NCBI GenBank assembly: GCA_016584495.1
Contig: WAID01000011.1
Location: 558,001 to 622,000, forward strand
DNA from: Celoporthe dispersa
Lineage: Eukaryota > Ascomycota > Sordariomycetes > Diaporthales > Cryphonectriaceae
Length of the DNA: 64,000 bases
Direction: 5' to 3'
Shown here: positions 12,601-23,498 of the stretch, in pieces
How positions within the stretch are numbered: position 1 is the stretch's first letter
Layout of the letters: each line of letters opens with the position of its first letter
Made by a program: the position numbers and the translations under genes
Notes under the pieces: generated by a model
What the model saw: the letters and a program-made list of their open reading frames with translations, nothing else
What the model was told of the DNA's origin: nothing
Database searches by the model: none

Positions 12601-15600
12601 TCAGCCAGCGTCGCGGCTTCATCTACTACCTCTCTCGGCCGGCGGTCAAGTTCATCTTGGACATTGTCGAGGAGCAGACCAAGCTGAAGAGCACCAAGGC
12701 GTCAAAGGACGGAGCCAAACATGCCAACCGGGCCAACACGAACGGCACGCAAGGGGAGAGGGATGACATCCAGGACCGGATCGACAAGATCCTCCAGGAC
12801 GGGCGCAAGTTCGTCAACGCCGACGACGATGCCGAGAGCGCAGCCGACGTACCCAATGTTTCCATGGAAGATCTGACCGGCGGTATCGCCGAAGGCTTTA
12901 CTCCGCAGAAGAGCTACCACGTCCGACTGATTGCCCCTCAGATCCAGCTCCAGAGCGACAAGAACACGAACAACGTTGTCATGATCACCAGCAAGGGCAT
13001 GGAACTCAAGGTCGTCGAGGTGAACGACAGGGAGAGACTGTCTGACTCTGTCAGCGGGCTTGTCCAGCGTCGATTCCTCGTCAACATGGACAGCACCCAG
13101 TTCTTTGTGACACATCAGAAGTGGTTCTCCACCCAGCTCCTCTCGATGTATTCCGGGAGTACTTACGGAACGCCGAGCGGCTCAGCATGGCCGCCTTGGG
13201 TGCCGATGGAAGTCATGTCCGACTACCAGACAGATCCTGTCGGCTTCAAGCGTGTGGTCCAGAAGACTTCGGCCATGCTCCGTTACGACAAGTACAACAC
13301 TCTCCGTCTCAAGTACAATGACGATGTGAACACAGGAGATGGCGCGGACGGCGAGTCCAGCGATACTAGTGCGGAGAACCGCATGGACAATCTCACGGTC
13401 GAGTTCCCGCAAGCGAGAGCGATCTGCAACTCATCGCAATACTACGCCATCTATGTCATCGTGCTCGACCTGCTCATGTACAGCGAGCCCCTGGAGAAGA
13501 CACGCAGCGAGCGCCTGGAGAAGATCATGCTTGCTTCCGACTTCAGCGACCTGCGGGGCACCCCTGAGATGGTCATCAAGCTGCAGGAACGGATCCGGCA
13601 GTTGGAAGATATCAAGTCACACTTCCAGGTCCACTCCAAGTACCTCGACGAGCAGGGATGGCAAGACAGGCTGCTGGTCGAGAGGGACCTGGCCGCATGC
13701 GAGGATGAGCTCTTCTTCATGATGAAGGCTATCACCACCTCGCAGAGAAAATACGACTCGACGCAGGGGAATGCTCTACTTAAGTGGTGCATCTCGGTCA
13801 AGGACATTGTGTGGCACCTGGTGCGGGATGCCAACGAGCCGCTCTGCGAGTTCCAGCTGAAGGACGTGGAGTACGACCGGACTGACAACTCTGACGGGTC
13901 CCACATCAACCTGATCCGTGTCGGCAAGGTTCTCGGCCTTAATCTGCTCAACGATGCCCTCTATCCCGAGATGGTCGCACCATTCTTCGAGGACCCCCGG
14001 ACGGCGTCTGTCCCCGATGGCCAGCCAATGGTCACCGTGTACTGGTACATGCTTGAGGCCGTCGCCGGTATCCCGGTCATGGATCATTTCGAGGTCAACC
14101 TCTTCCCGCTGAAGATCCAGCTCGAGCGGGAAATCGGCAAGAAGCTCTTCGAGTACATATTCCCAGGCATGGGAGGAGACAAGGCCTCGGCCGGTGGGGC
14201 AAGAACGACTCGCCGCTGACGGCCAAGCAGAATGTTCCTGGCGGCGAAGATGTGGCGGAGGAAGAATTGCTGCAAGAACCTGTGCGGCCCGCCACAGCCG
14301 TGTCGGAGCGGTCTGCTTTCGACCCCGGGCAGTTCGAGACCCGCGCTGGCTCGCTTGAGCTGCGGCTGCGGCCGACGCTCACCTCTGATACCAAGATGAG
14401 CCCGACGAGGGGCAAGGCGCCCAGTGTCCACTCCGCTGAGAAGTCATCATCGGCATTTGGCTTCTTCCGCTCGAGCAGGCCTGGCCTGTCCAAGAAGAAG
14501 TCTTGGGACTCGCTGCGGTCTACCAACCTACCACGGCCTGGCGTGAACCGCGCAAACACAACCGTCTCGTCCAAGAACGAGACCAGCTCAATGAGCTCCG
14601 ACACGACCAAGAAATCCCGCTTCGGCCTCCGCAGGTCAGAGAACAAGAACGATGAGCCCTCGGACGACCTGACTGAGATGATCTCGCGCGCGTCCAACTA
14701 TATGACCTTCTCCCATATCAAGCTGCCCTCCGTCGTCCTCTGCCTCAGCTACAAGGGAAAAGGCGACCGCAACATCGAGGATGTTCATGACTTTGTCTTC
14801 CGCCTGCCGACCATCGAGTATCATAACAAGATGTGGTCGAATCTTGATCTTGCCCTCAACTTCAAGGGTCGTGTGATCAAGGCCCTCATCAGCCACACGG
14901 GCGCCATCATCGGCAACAAGTTCAGACACCGACCGAACGTTGCCCAGCAGTCCAAGCTCCGCGAGCTCGCCAGCAGCTCGGTCATCATCGCCGCGCCGAG
15001 CATGAGCGACAGCCAGAACGGCAGCGGGGACGACTCATCGAGCCTGTTCGGACATGACTTCTCGCGCTCGCCACCGCGCTCCATTCAGGAGTCGGGCTCG
15101 TCCATCCAGATCCCGCGCAGCCCCAGCCGCAGCTCAAGCATCGCGTCAAGCGGGCGCTCCATGCGCAGCGGCCAGCTGCAGGTCACGACCAACTCCACCA
15201 TCACCGCCGCCGGCTCCAGCGCGGGAAGCTCGCAGAACCCCCCCTCGCACATCCAGAGCGGCCCTGTCGTGCCCAGCTTCCAGATGATGCCACCTACGCC
15301 CAAAGAGCGGTCGCCGTCTGACTCCAGCAACAACAAGCACTCGGGCTTCGGCATCGCCATGCTCCGCCCTTCATCCTCCAGCAGCATGCGCTCGTTCAAC
15401 AGCTCGAGCTTCGGCATCAACCAGCGGCGGGGCAGCAACATGAGCTCAACCTACAGCGCCGGCAGCGGCTCTCCCGAGCAGGTCGTGACCCGGTCGCGCA
15501 CGATGCTCGGCGGGCTCAAGGAGAGGAGCGAGAGCGGCGGCAAGGACGCGGGTGGCTTCTTCAAGGAGAAGTTCACCGCGCTGGCGAGCAAACTGAACAA

Positions 15601-15826
15601 CAACAAGGACGGTAACAGCAACGCTAGAGGCGAGAGCGAAACGGTGCCGCCCCCTAAACCCCTGACGGCCCAGCCCGGCGGCGAGGACAGGCGTCGTCCT
15701 GGGTCGCGATGGTCGTCCAAGAGCGCCGAGGTCATCGAGGAAGACGATGATGAGGGCAGTGGGACTGCCGGAGAGGAGAAGAACGAGAAAAACGGATCAG
15801 CCCAGGGCCTTAACATCAAGACCTGA
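6648..15826 (+). CDS. FMP27: FMP27/SABRE/Hobbit-type bridge-like lipid transfer protein, seven frame changes
   Basis: The start MALLNPSFIFGVF is a hydrophobic membrane anchor, as expected for this family. The protein would act at ER contact sites, guiding bulk phospholipids along a hydrophobic groove (established for yeast Fmp27/Hobbit-type proteins). Family marks are GFWDK near residue 1,400 (about 10839) and the AWPPWVP segment near residue 2,180 (about 13186). The Ser-rich low-complexity tail ends at the TGA at 15826. Seven single-base changes break the frame: C5 run at 7540-7544 (one base short), G7 at 10634-10640 (one extra), about 11126-11132 (short), A run at 11240-11242 (short), T7 at 11470-11476 (extra), AAA at 11633-11635 (extra) and G4 at 14196-14199 (short). 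Conserved protein continues in the new frame each time. The net correction of one base makes the length exactly 3,060 codons. I read it as one gene with sequence errors or recent damage, no introns. Confidence 0.9.
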
Positions 15827-17651
15827 ACGTTGAAACCCCCTCTTCCTTTCTCGATCTTTTTTTTTTTAAGAGACACGATAGTGTTGCTTCTGCTGTATAT
15901 ATATATATTTGTGTGGCCAGGGTGGATTTTGTCATTTGCAAAACAGGGTCAGGCAGGCAGGCACGGTTGTTTTTGGACAAGCAGTGCGGCAAGCACAAAG
16001 AGCTGTTGGAATGGCAAAGACAGGCATGGAGTTGGACATGACTTTTCCCCTGTTACCATGTGATGGCCTCTTTGTCTTCTTCTTCTTCTTCTTCCTATTG
16101 GGAGGCGCATGTTTGTTAGGGTCGGTGGTGTTTTTTTTTTTTTTTTTAATGTCAAGGACAAGAAAGAAAAAAAAGGTGGGTGGGCGGACCTCTCAAGGAG
16201 TTTGGTGGCGCCACACAATGACGAGATGAGAGCTTGGAAAGGGAGGTAGACAAATTACTGGCGTGAGGGAAGGGGAACAACCATTTACATATATCGTATG
16301 CACAGTTAGGCGTCAGAAATCTCATAATATCTCAACAATCTACGACACTAGAATTTCTCTCACCGCTGTGGACTCCAGACCATGATTAGGTCTTGCAAGT
16401 ATTGCTTTCATTCTTTCTTTCCCCAACCAGGGCACAAGGGATTTATATGTATACCTGTATATGTCTGTATGTACCGAGTTCTGCTCTCGTGATCGTCCGT
16501 CCCATTTGCTCCCCAAAGTACAGTCCGTTTTCACGCCGTGCTCATGCAAATGCTCGAGTTCCATGATAAATCCCCTTTCAAAAACGCCGAAGATGTGGCT
16601 GTGTGGTCGAACTCCAAAATTTCGCTCCGCCCTCCCACATCCCCCCAAAGATGCTAGAAATCGCTCAGGTGCAAATGAATAACTCGAATCAAAAGGCTGC
16701 AGGAGCCATCGTGTCGCGTGGGCGACGCCCCTCTCCGTCCAGTCCCCCGTCGAACGTCTTCGTTCGCCACTGGAAAATCAGAATAAATAGCAACAAACTG
16801 GTAGCCGTCAGATCTAGGCAGAGAAAAAAGAAAGAAAAAAAATTCACAAGTGGTACCGCAACACTGCAGTCCACCTGAAATGAAGCGAGTGTGATGTCGT
16901 TGCCTTCGGAATGGCCCGACAAGATCTCGATCCCGAGGTTGGCGAAAGAGACAACTCATCGAGCCACGGTCCTTGCCTCGGGTCGTATAAACAGGGCTTG
17001 GTTGGTCGGTCCATGATCAACCTTGGCCGACGTGGCTTGTCATGGTTGATCGAGGTGGAAGTGATGTAACAGTGGCGAGTTCATCCGCTGAGCAGAATTC
17101 TGCAAGCATCTCCGACGCTGGCTCCACCGTACCGCCGGGCGGTGGTGTAACTTTCACCCCCCCCCTGCCCTTTCCCCAAGTTCAAGCTTTTTTCTCGACA
17201 GGATCGCGGCGTGTCGAGAGTGTGAAGGATTCCAATGACCACCAGTGCTCCCCACTCGCTTGCATGAATCGGATCTGGTGGGGGGCTTAAAGCGTGGGTG
17301 GTGGGGCGTGGGTCCTGTCGCTACCTTTGCGGCCCTTGTAACGCATGCAAAATGATGTGTTGATGCCACGAGTCAGACTCCTGCCAAAACGCCAGGGAAA
17401 ACCGCGATATCGGCTGTTCGGGCATCATCTCCTTGATGACCTTGCAGAAAGAGGCGCCTCGCATTGGTGAGAGGATTTTGGCCCGCCGGGGTGGTTGAGG
17501 TGTTGCGTTGGGATCGATAAGCGGCGAGCAGACCGGTGAAGTGCGATGATGATGCTAAATCGTGACAAGAGACAAGAGTCCGCATCATCCTGGTCCATAT
17601 CTGTGCAAGCTCACACGTGAGGTCACACAAGACAGGATCACGAGGGGTCGT
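15827..17651. other. Convergent spacer after FMP27 and the 17.6-19.3 kb gene
   Basis: Two gene ends face each other here, so this is 3' untranslated and terminator DNA. It has a TATATATATA stretch at about 15896-15908 downstream of the FMP27 stop, T-runs near 15857-15867 and 16130-16147, and an A/G-rich stretch near 16822-16842. I see no supported coding frame and no RNA gene. Confidence 0.5.
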
Positions 17652-19262
17652 TCAGTATGTGACCGGAACCCATCGAGCTGGAACACCATCAGCGCCGATC
17701 TCGTACGCCCTCGCGCTCGATTTCCTCGGAGGGAGGGCCCATCGGGCTCGACCGGGGCGTTGTTCGTCCAGCTTGCCGTTCTTGCGCATGGCCATTTCCA
17801 TGACAGCCACGCGGATGAAGTCGGAGTTTTCGCGCATCTCACGCTGACGTGGGCCAGGAGGGAACGAGAACACAGCCTCCTTCCCTCGGGCTGATTGTTC
17901 GCCGGAGGAGCGCGGCGCACGGGCGCCTGGTGGTGGGCTTCGTGTTCGGTGGACCTTGTAGGTCTGCATCTGGATGGAAGCTGTGAAAGAGCCATGGGGA
18001 TTCGCCGCAGAAGAACCGGCCTGCGACTCCAGGCGGGCCGTCTGGGTCGGGTTGAGATACCTGCGAACGGCAGCAGAGGGCTCTTCCTCGAGCGTGGGCG
18101 GCATACGCTCGTCGGTGAACGGCACGTTGGGCTCCAGGGTCAGGATCGACCTCGTCAGGAAGTCCTCGGGCGGGATCGAGGGCATGTTCATGGATGAGAA
18201 TGACCGTGCGGCATTCCGTAACGCGCGTAGACTGGCAGTCAGGTTCGACTTGAATGCGGACCGGAATGGTCCGAACATCCTCGTCCCTTCCTTCTTGTCC
18301 TCCCTCACACTCGGGTGAAGGGCCAAAGACGGTGATATCCAGCTCCTCTGTGTCCGTGTCGCGCCTGTAGAGCGGGTGGTCCTCGTTCTGACCAGGCGGC
18401 GAGGACACGGGCGTGAGCGAGCTCCTCATAGGCCGCAGCCTCTGAGGCCTGGAGGCGCCGTGGGGGCTCTCGACAGACGAGAATGTCTCTGTCGAGAACG
18501 AGTCGGCTAGAGAGGGGACAGACTCGCAGGACACGGTCCGGGTCGACATGGGTGACAGGAAGGGGTCCTCTCCGGCGGACAAGAAGTCATCCGCCAGGTC
18601 GTCAGGCGGGCTCAGCAGGACATCCAGGGGCCCTCTGATAAAGTTTAGGCTGAGTTCCTTCTCCGAGTCCTCGCTCTGCAGGAAGGACTCGACGGTCATA
18701 CGCTTCTCCGCCTCCCTGGCTGGACGCTGTCGCGAGCTTCTTCTCGGGGCGGGAATGGTCGTGACAGCCAGCAGTGCGGCGACGGACGGCGGGATCGCAT
18801 CTGGCGAGTGGGTATCTCTCCACCGCGGGGAGCTGGAACGGTGCCTGCGCCCGTCATGATTCCGGTGGGCGCGGTGTGGAGGGTCGCGATGTGCGGCGTT
18901 CTTTTTGACTTTGTAGGTATCTGCACGGGACTTGTTGGGGTGGTCGGTCTCGCGTCGGCCGGTGGAGAGCTCGGAAGGCTCGGGGGTGGTGAGGCGTCAG
19001 CTGGCCTGACAGGCTGGCGGGTGTTCACAGCCATCGCCCTGGAGGTGGTGGCAGCGACGTTTGCAGTGGTGAGGCTGCTCCGGAAAAGCTGGGTCGCGTC
19101 GCGACCATATCTTCCCCAGATCGACGTGGTAGAGGCTGCCGGAGACAGCTGTGGTAAGGCGAGGGGTGACGAGGTTGTGGAGGCGGAAGCGGAGGTGCGA
19201 GAAGGAGGTCGAGGCTGGCTCTGGTTTTGTCTGGAGACCAGAAAAGACCTGGGAGACATCAT
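17652..19262 (-). CDS. Protein of unknown function with two compensating frame changes
   Basis: I do not recognise a named family. The protein starts MMSPRSFLVSRQNQSQPRP at 19262 and is rich in Ser, Pro and Arg. A strongly conserved-looking segment DAIPPSVAALLAVTTIPAPR lies at about 18742-18801. The end, with RWALPPRKSSARAYEIG, stops at 17652. The frame changes twice. The first change is somewhere in 18900-18995, probably at the G5 run 18982-18986 (a missing base). The second is at the AAA run 18325-18327 (an extra base). The two cancel, so the total of 1,611 bases is an exact multiple of three, predicting about 536 aa. Between them, VLLSPPDDL is followed by a long Ser-rich stretch. No membrane segment or signal peptide is visible. 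A nuclear or cytosolic regulatory role is possible but unproven. Low-complexity content makes the first junction uncertain. Confidence 0.65.
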
Positions 19263-20875
19263 GGTGGGCGGCGGGTCAGGGCCAATTTAGGCCAGACGAT
19301 TGATAAGGCTTTGCCGCAGCAGAGAGAGACACAGGCCCGGCACGTTGGCGTTAGATCCGACGTAACGGTTGGACATGACCGGCTGGCCCTTCTGGTGGTC
19401 CAGTGCCAGGCGCCTGGGGTGTCCTCGTTATGGTGAGCGAGGCCGCAAGCGGCCGCCGTGTAAGCGGTGGGGCCCAAGGGAGTCGTGGCCAACTGCGAGA
19501 CGCGGGATGACCCAGCAAACCGGGAAGGACAATGATGACGGTGGGGTTTGGTTTTTTTTTTTTTTCCTCCTTCCTTTTTCCTTCCTTGGCCTATGACACT
19601 GCGCGCGCACACGGCAGGGTGCACGAGACCAGTGACAGGTGTCGTGCTGGCAGGGCTGGACCTGGGGTTCGCTCGGCTGTGCTTGGGCGATGTGCCTGGA
19701 TGGGGGGGGGGGGGAGTTCAGGGTCCAGTTGCACGTACGTAACAGTACGTAAGAGGAACAGGTCGTCTGGACGCTGGCGCGGTGCAGAGAAGCCAGGGAA
19801 GAGGGACGGTAATTGGCCAGGCGGGACGAGCTGGGCTTCCAGAAGGCTCCCCAAACCGTCGAGATCTCGTTGGTCGCAGGGGGGCCTAGATCGTATGAGA
19901 ATGGCTGAGAGGAGCCCTAAAGGCGAAGGCCGAGAGGAAATTACTTGATGTGAACCCGAGTCGAGTCAAGATATTCGTCGCCTCTGCCCTGCCTCGGCGG
20001 CTCTTTTTCCTGCACTGTATGGAGTGTAGGGAAATGCGAATTCTAGGCCGCGCGACACACAAGAGCGACCCTCTCGAGAGCCCTTGTGAAGTGATTCTTC
20101 TCTGTCGCGTGTGGTCGGTCGCGTGCGCTCGGCGTCCTCCCACTCAAGATACCCAACGGATAGGTCCCGGACCAAGCCTGCAGGCCACCGTCGGTTCGTA
20201 GGTTTACCAGGTCAAGGCCAAGGTCAAAATCTGGCGTGGCCGGCTTTGTATTTTCCTTTGTTCTCCTCTTCTTCTTTAACTTCGCTTCCAGCCAAAGACC
20301 CAAGCAGCCAAGCTTGTCACCGGTTCCTGGTCTGTCGCCCGGTGTGACCTCATCGGTAGTCGGCGGGAGTACCAATCACAGGTCACGAACTCGAGCCGTG
20401 CGCAAGGCGGTTGATAACACGAGAAGATAGAGATAGAGAGAGAGAAGAAGAGGCGGATTTCGAGGCCGTAGAGGGTGATGATAGCAGGAAGATAGTTGAT
20501 GATGGCGATAATGACAATAAATGATGATGCCGATGGTGGTGGTGACGAAGAGGGAGACAGGACAGTTGCGATAAGAGAGGCAGAGAGAGCTGGACGGCGT
20601 CCCCAGGATGAGGGAGGGAGGGACTCGAGAGGGATGCTCACTAATAGTCAAGCTTCGGGCCCAGGCAGGGGGGGGGGCGGCTGTTGACTCAAAACGAGAC
20701 TGCAGAAATGCCCTTGTCTCGCCTCACCTTCCGGGCGGGAGGCCGCACTGATAGGGAAGCTGTTGGGCCTCTCAGCTCGTGCCCTGCTCCTGCGCCTCTT
20801 GTCGAGCCCGGCCTGACGGGAGACAGGAATGATTGTGTCACTCACCCACGCCATGCGCTTACTACAATAGCGCAT

Positions 20876-20953
20876 GTACATAGTATGTGTGGTAGTACCG
20901 TGATTGCCTGGCACTGGGCGGTCGCTACTGCAGTGCGTAGTGCGACTATGTAC
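20876..20953. repeat. GTACATAGT inverted repeat with nested short palindromes
   Basis: GTACATAGT at 20876-20884 is matched by ACTATGTAC at 20945-20953. The 60-base interior holds GGTAGTACC and CTGCAG-type palindromes. The same ten-base core GTACATAGTA occurs at 36524-36533 and 60466-60475 in other intergenic regions. Confidence 0.75.
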
Positions 20954-22579
20954 GTTCTGCAGTACGTACCTTGCTGATAAGAGAAGGCGCAGGGAAGCAG
21001 CCAGGGATGAGGGACAAGGGATCTCAGGGTCGTCCCGCTGCTTCCGGGGTACGTACATGTCCCACCACCACACTATCGCCGTAGTGCTGTCACGGCTGCA
21101 GCGTCACTGGCCGAGCCCGTGCCCTGACCTGTCCTCCTGTCCTTCCTGATGGGAACATGACCCAGTACACAGCCTGCTCTCGATGCTGTGTTTTGTCATC
21201 CTCACTCAGGATGAACATTCAATCGTTGGCCATACCGCCGCCATGTCGATCAGGCTGCCATCTACGAGATATCTATAACCACGTATATTGGCTCATTCCT
21301 GTCCAGCTCAACACCTCGCCCGCTCCTTTCCCCACAAGGAACGAGACGCGGTGCAGGTCTTCAGTCCATCGACCTTCCTCTTTGTCCCCGCTTCCAGCAC
21401 TATAGGGTCATTTTCCAATGCGAACTTTTAATTCTTGTTCAAAATTTTTTTCCGTCACGCTCATGAGAATTGTGGTTTCCAGAGCATGCAGGGTCTTTGT
21501 ACTTCCCCCCTCACGCTTTGCGCTCACTCCAGAAAGTCCCGGCCCGGTGTCGAATGAAACTGTGCTTATTTCCACCCACAGCCGACGGAACCGCCTTTCT
21601 GGAAAGGAAAGGAAGAGAAAAAAAAGGGAACATGAGAAACAAAAAAGGTCACCGTCAAAGATCTTACACCACGGGCAGGGATCGTCACTATTTGGACCCG
21701 CAACGCCCACCGCAAATGCCGGCGGGTCGGCAAGGATGGAATTTCAAGCTGCGGGCCCGAATGCAATAACAATACAACTACCACTACCCACTGCTCATGC
21801 CACCTGCACCCTGAGGCATTATCCCTCTCGGGCTCAGGGATGGCGGGCTTGACCGCATCTCTCAACGGCAGGAATCTTTTTTTTTTTCTTTTAAAAGGGC
21901 GTGCTGGCGACCGAATGGATTATCATGATAGGCCTGTAAGTATGTGGTCCAAGGCCGGGCTGCTGCAGGTTCGTGTGACAAGCGAGACACCGTAATAGAT
22001 ACTTAGCGGGCATCCTCACACGGAAAATGGCCATGGTAAGAAGAAGACCCTTCAATCTTCTGCAGCATCGTGAGCTTATCTCTGCCGTGCTCCCTCCCCC
22101 AACCATACCATGCGACTGGTCTTGGCCCGGAAATATCCCACCTCTTGACTTTTGGGCATCAAAGCAGACATGGGAACCCGCGGCTTACCGAATCCAGCCT
22201 GCAGCATGTCCCCACGTCAAGAAAGAGAAAAAAAAAATAGTTTAGAAAATTGCAAACACCGGTAGTGGGTCGAAGGAAAAGAGAGAGAGAGAGACAGAGA
22301 AAAGAAAAACCAAAAACCCCGCATGATACAGGTTCGCGGACGCATGCCAACTCCTCCCCACGGGCGTCGTGGCATGCACCGGTTGGTACGGAGAGCTTCA
22401 AGGGACCATAGGCAGGTGGTAGCATCAATTCAGAAATTCACATCCCACGTCCTAAAAGACTCCGGAGAAAAGAAACCAAACGCGGACGCACTGCACGTGG
22501 CCAGATCGAGACATCTCTTATCCCTCAGCCCTCATTCGCCCGGCCCCCTCACAGCCCCATGCCTGCAGCCCTCGGATCC

Positions 22580-22700
22580 GGGCTGGTGTATGTGTAAGTC
22601 TGTGTGTGACTAAAGGCGGGTGTGTGTATGGCTGGCTGGCTGCAATGCATGTCATCAAACACATCCGTCATGTGTGTTTGTGTGCGTGTGTGTGCGTAGG
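22580..22700. repeat. GT-rich low-complexity stretch
   Basis: Interrupted TG/GT repeats (GTGTATGTGTAAGTCTGTGTG and, further on, TTTGTGTGCGTGTGTGTGCG) with a GGCTGGCTGGCT block between. This alternating purine-pyrimidine DNA could adopt Z-form. It is in the gene-poor spacer downstream of RRP5. Confidence 0.7.
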
Positions 22701-23498
22701 ATGCGCATCGCGCGGCCGAGGTGTCACGTCGGACAAAGGGGGGGTGGGTAGAGGCTCTGACCGCGGCGAGGGCAAACGATGATCTGCAGAACACCCTGGG
22801 AAGAATTTGGGGGGGGGGGGCACGAGAGGAGACGACAGGAGGTTTGACCTGTCCCCGTCCAGTGTGCCCTGAGGCGTCAAGTAGCAGTGGCCACCCCCGC
22901 GTGTGAAGGGTGTATTGTGTAATTATGACCGAGGCAGAGGATGCGCTTGGCAGCTGGTCGCACGTCGCGTCTTCTGGCTCGGGACATAGATTCTGCCGGG
23001 GCTGTAGGAGGTAATTGCTCGCCTCTGACAAAGATGATATATTTTTTTCGACCTCAGGCCCTCGAAGTTGTGGGGTTTTCGGTGGCCAGCTCCTCTCCAG
23101 AGTGTGTCATTCTGACCCCGTCAATTGGTGGACAACAAGTTCGACAAGTGGAGGAGAGACAGTGCTCCTTATAGAGTATACAGAAAGATAGGGCCTCGAT
23201 GGCATTACGTATCACGATGTCACTCAATGGATTATGATAATTGGCATGTTTAATTCGACTTGTAAAGGCAGCGTATTCTAGGCCGGTGCTCTCTCTTGTT
23301 GCTAGTGTTTGACAGGTTGTTAGACCCAAGACAGCGTCGCCATTTTTAAACATTCCTAGTAGAGGCACAGTTCAACAGGAAAGAGTCGATATCAATTGGC
23401 AGTGCCTTTTCCCAACCCAACACCCATCCTTATGCACACGTCTCTGGGTATTACATCACACACAAACAGCTCACCGAGGCAAGCTATCAGAGGCTGGC

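Larger units (their letters stand above)
19263..23498. other. 4.2 kb spacer without recognised genes
   Basis: The spacer lies between the start of the unknown gene (19262) and the RRP5 stop (23499), both on the minus strand. I find only short frames lacking family features or coding bias. It contains a 13-G run at 19702-19714 and a 12-G run at 22809-22820. It also has the GTACATAGTA inverted repeat at 20876-20953, GA runs near 20430-20445 and 22281-22296, and a GT-rich stretch at 22580-22700. It could hold a long promoter, a long 3' untranslated region of RRP5, or a noncoding RNA; none can be shown here. Confidence 0.45.

Noticed and set aside
11475..14219. A separate 914-codon gene between 11475 and 14219
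   Set aside because: It is the middle of FMP27. The sequence on both sides continues the same family in neighbouring frames, so it is a fragment made by frame changes.
15085..15441. Antisense frames in the Ser-rich FMP27 tail
   Set aside because: GC-rich codons keep antisense frames open by chance; no start context or homology.
14252..15826. A separate 524-codon Ser-rich protein
   Set aside because: It continues the FMP27 C-terminus after the short G run at 14196-14199; no promoter space or start context supports an own gene.
17839..18325. Continuation of the MTVESFL frame downstream of 18325 as real protein
   Set aside because: After 18325 that frame loses its composition, while the alternative frame has coherent coding sequence to the stop at 17652.
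22549..23031. Minus-strand 160-codon open frame
   Set aside because: Repetitive His/Thr content derives from the GT-rich stretch; no family features, no splice or start support.
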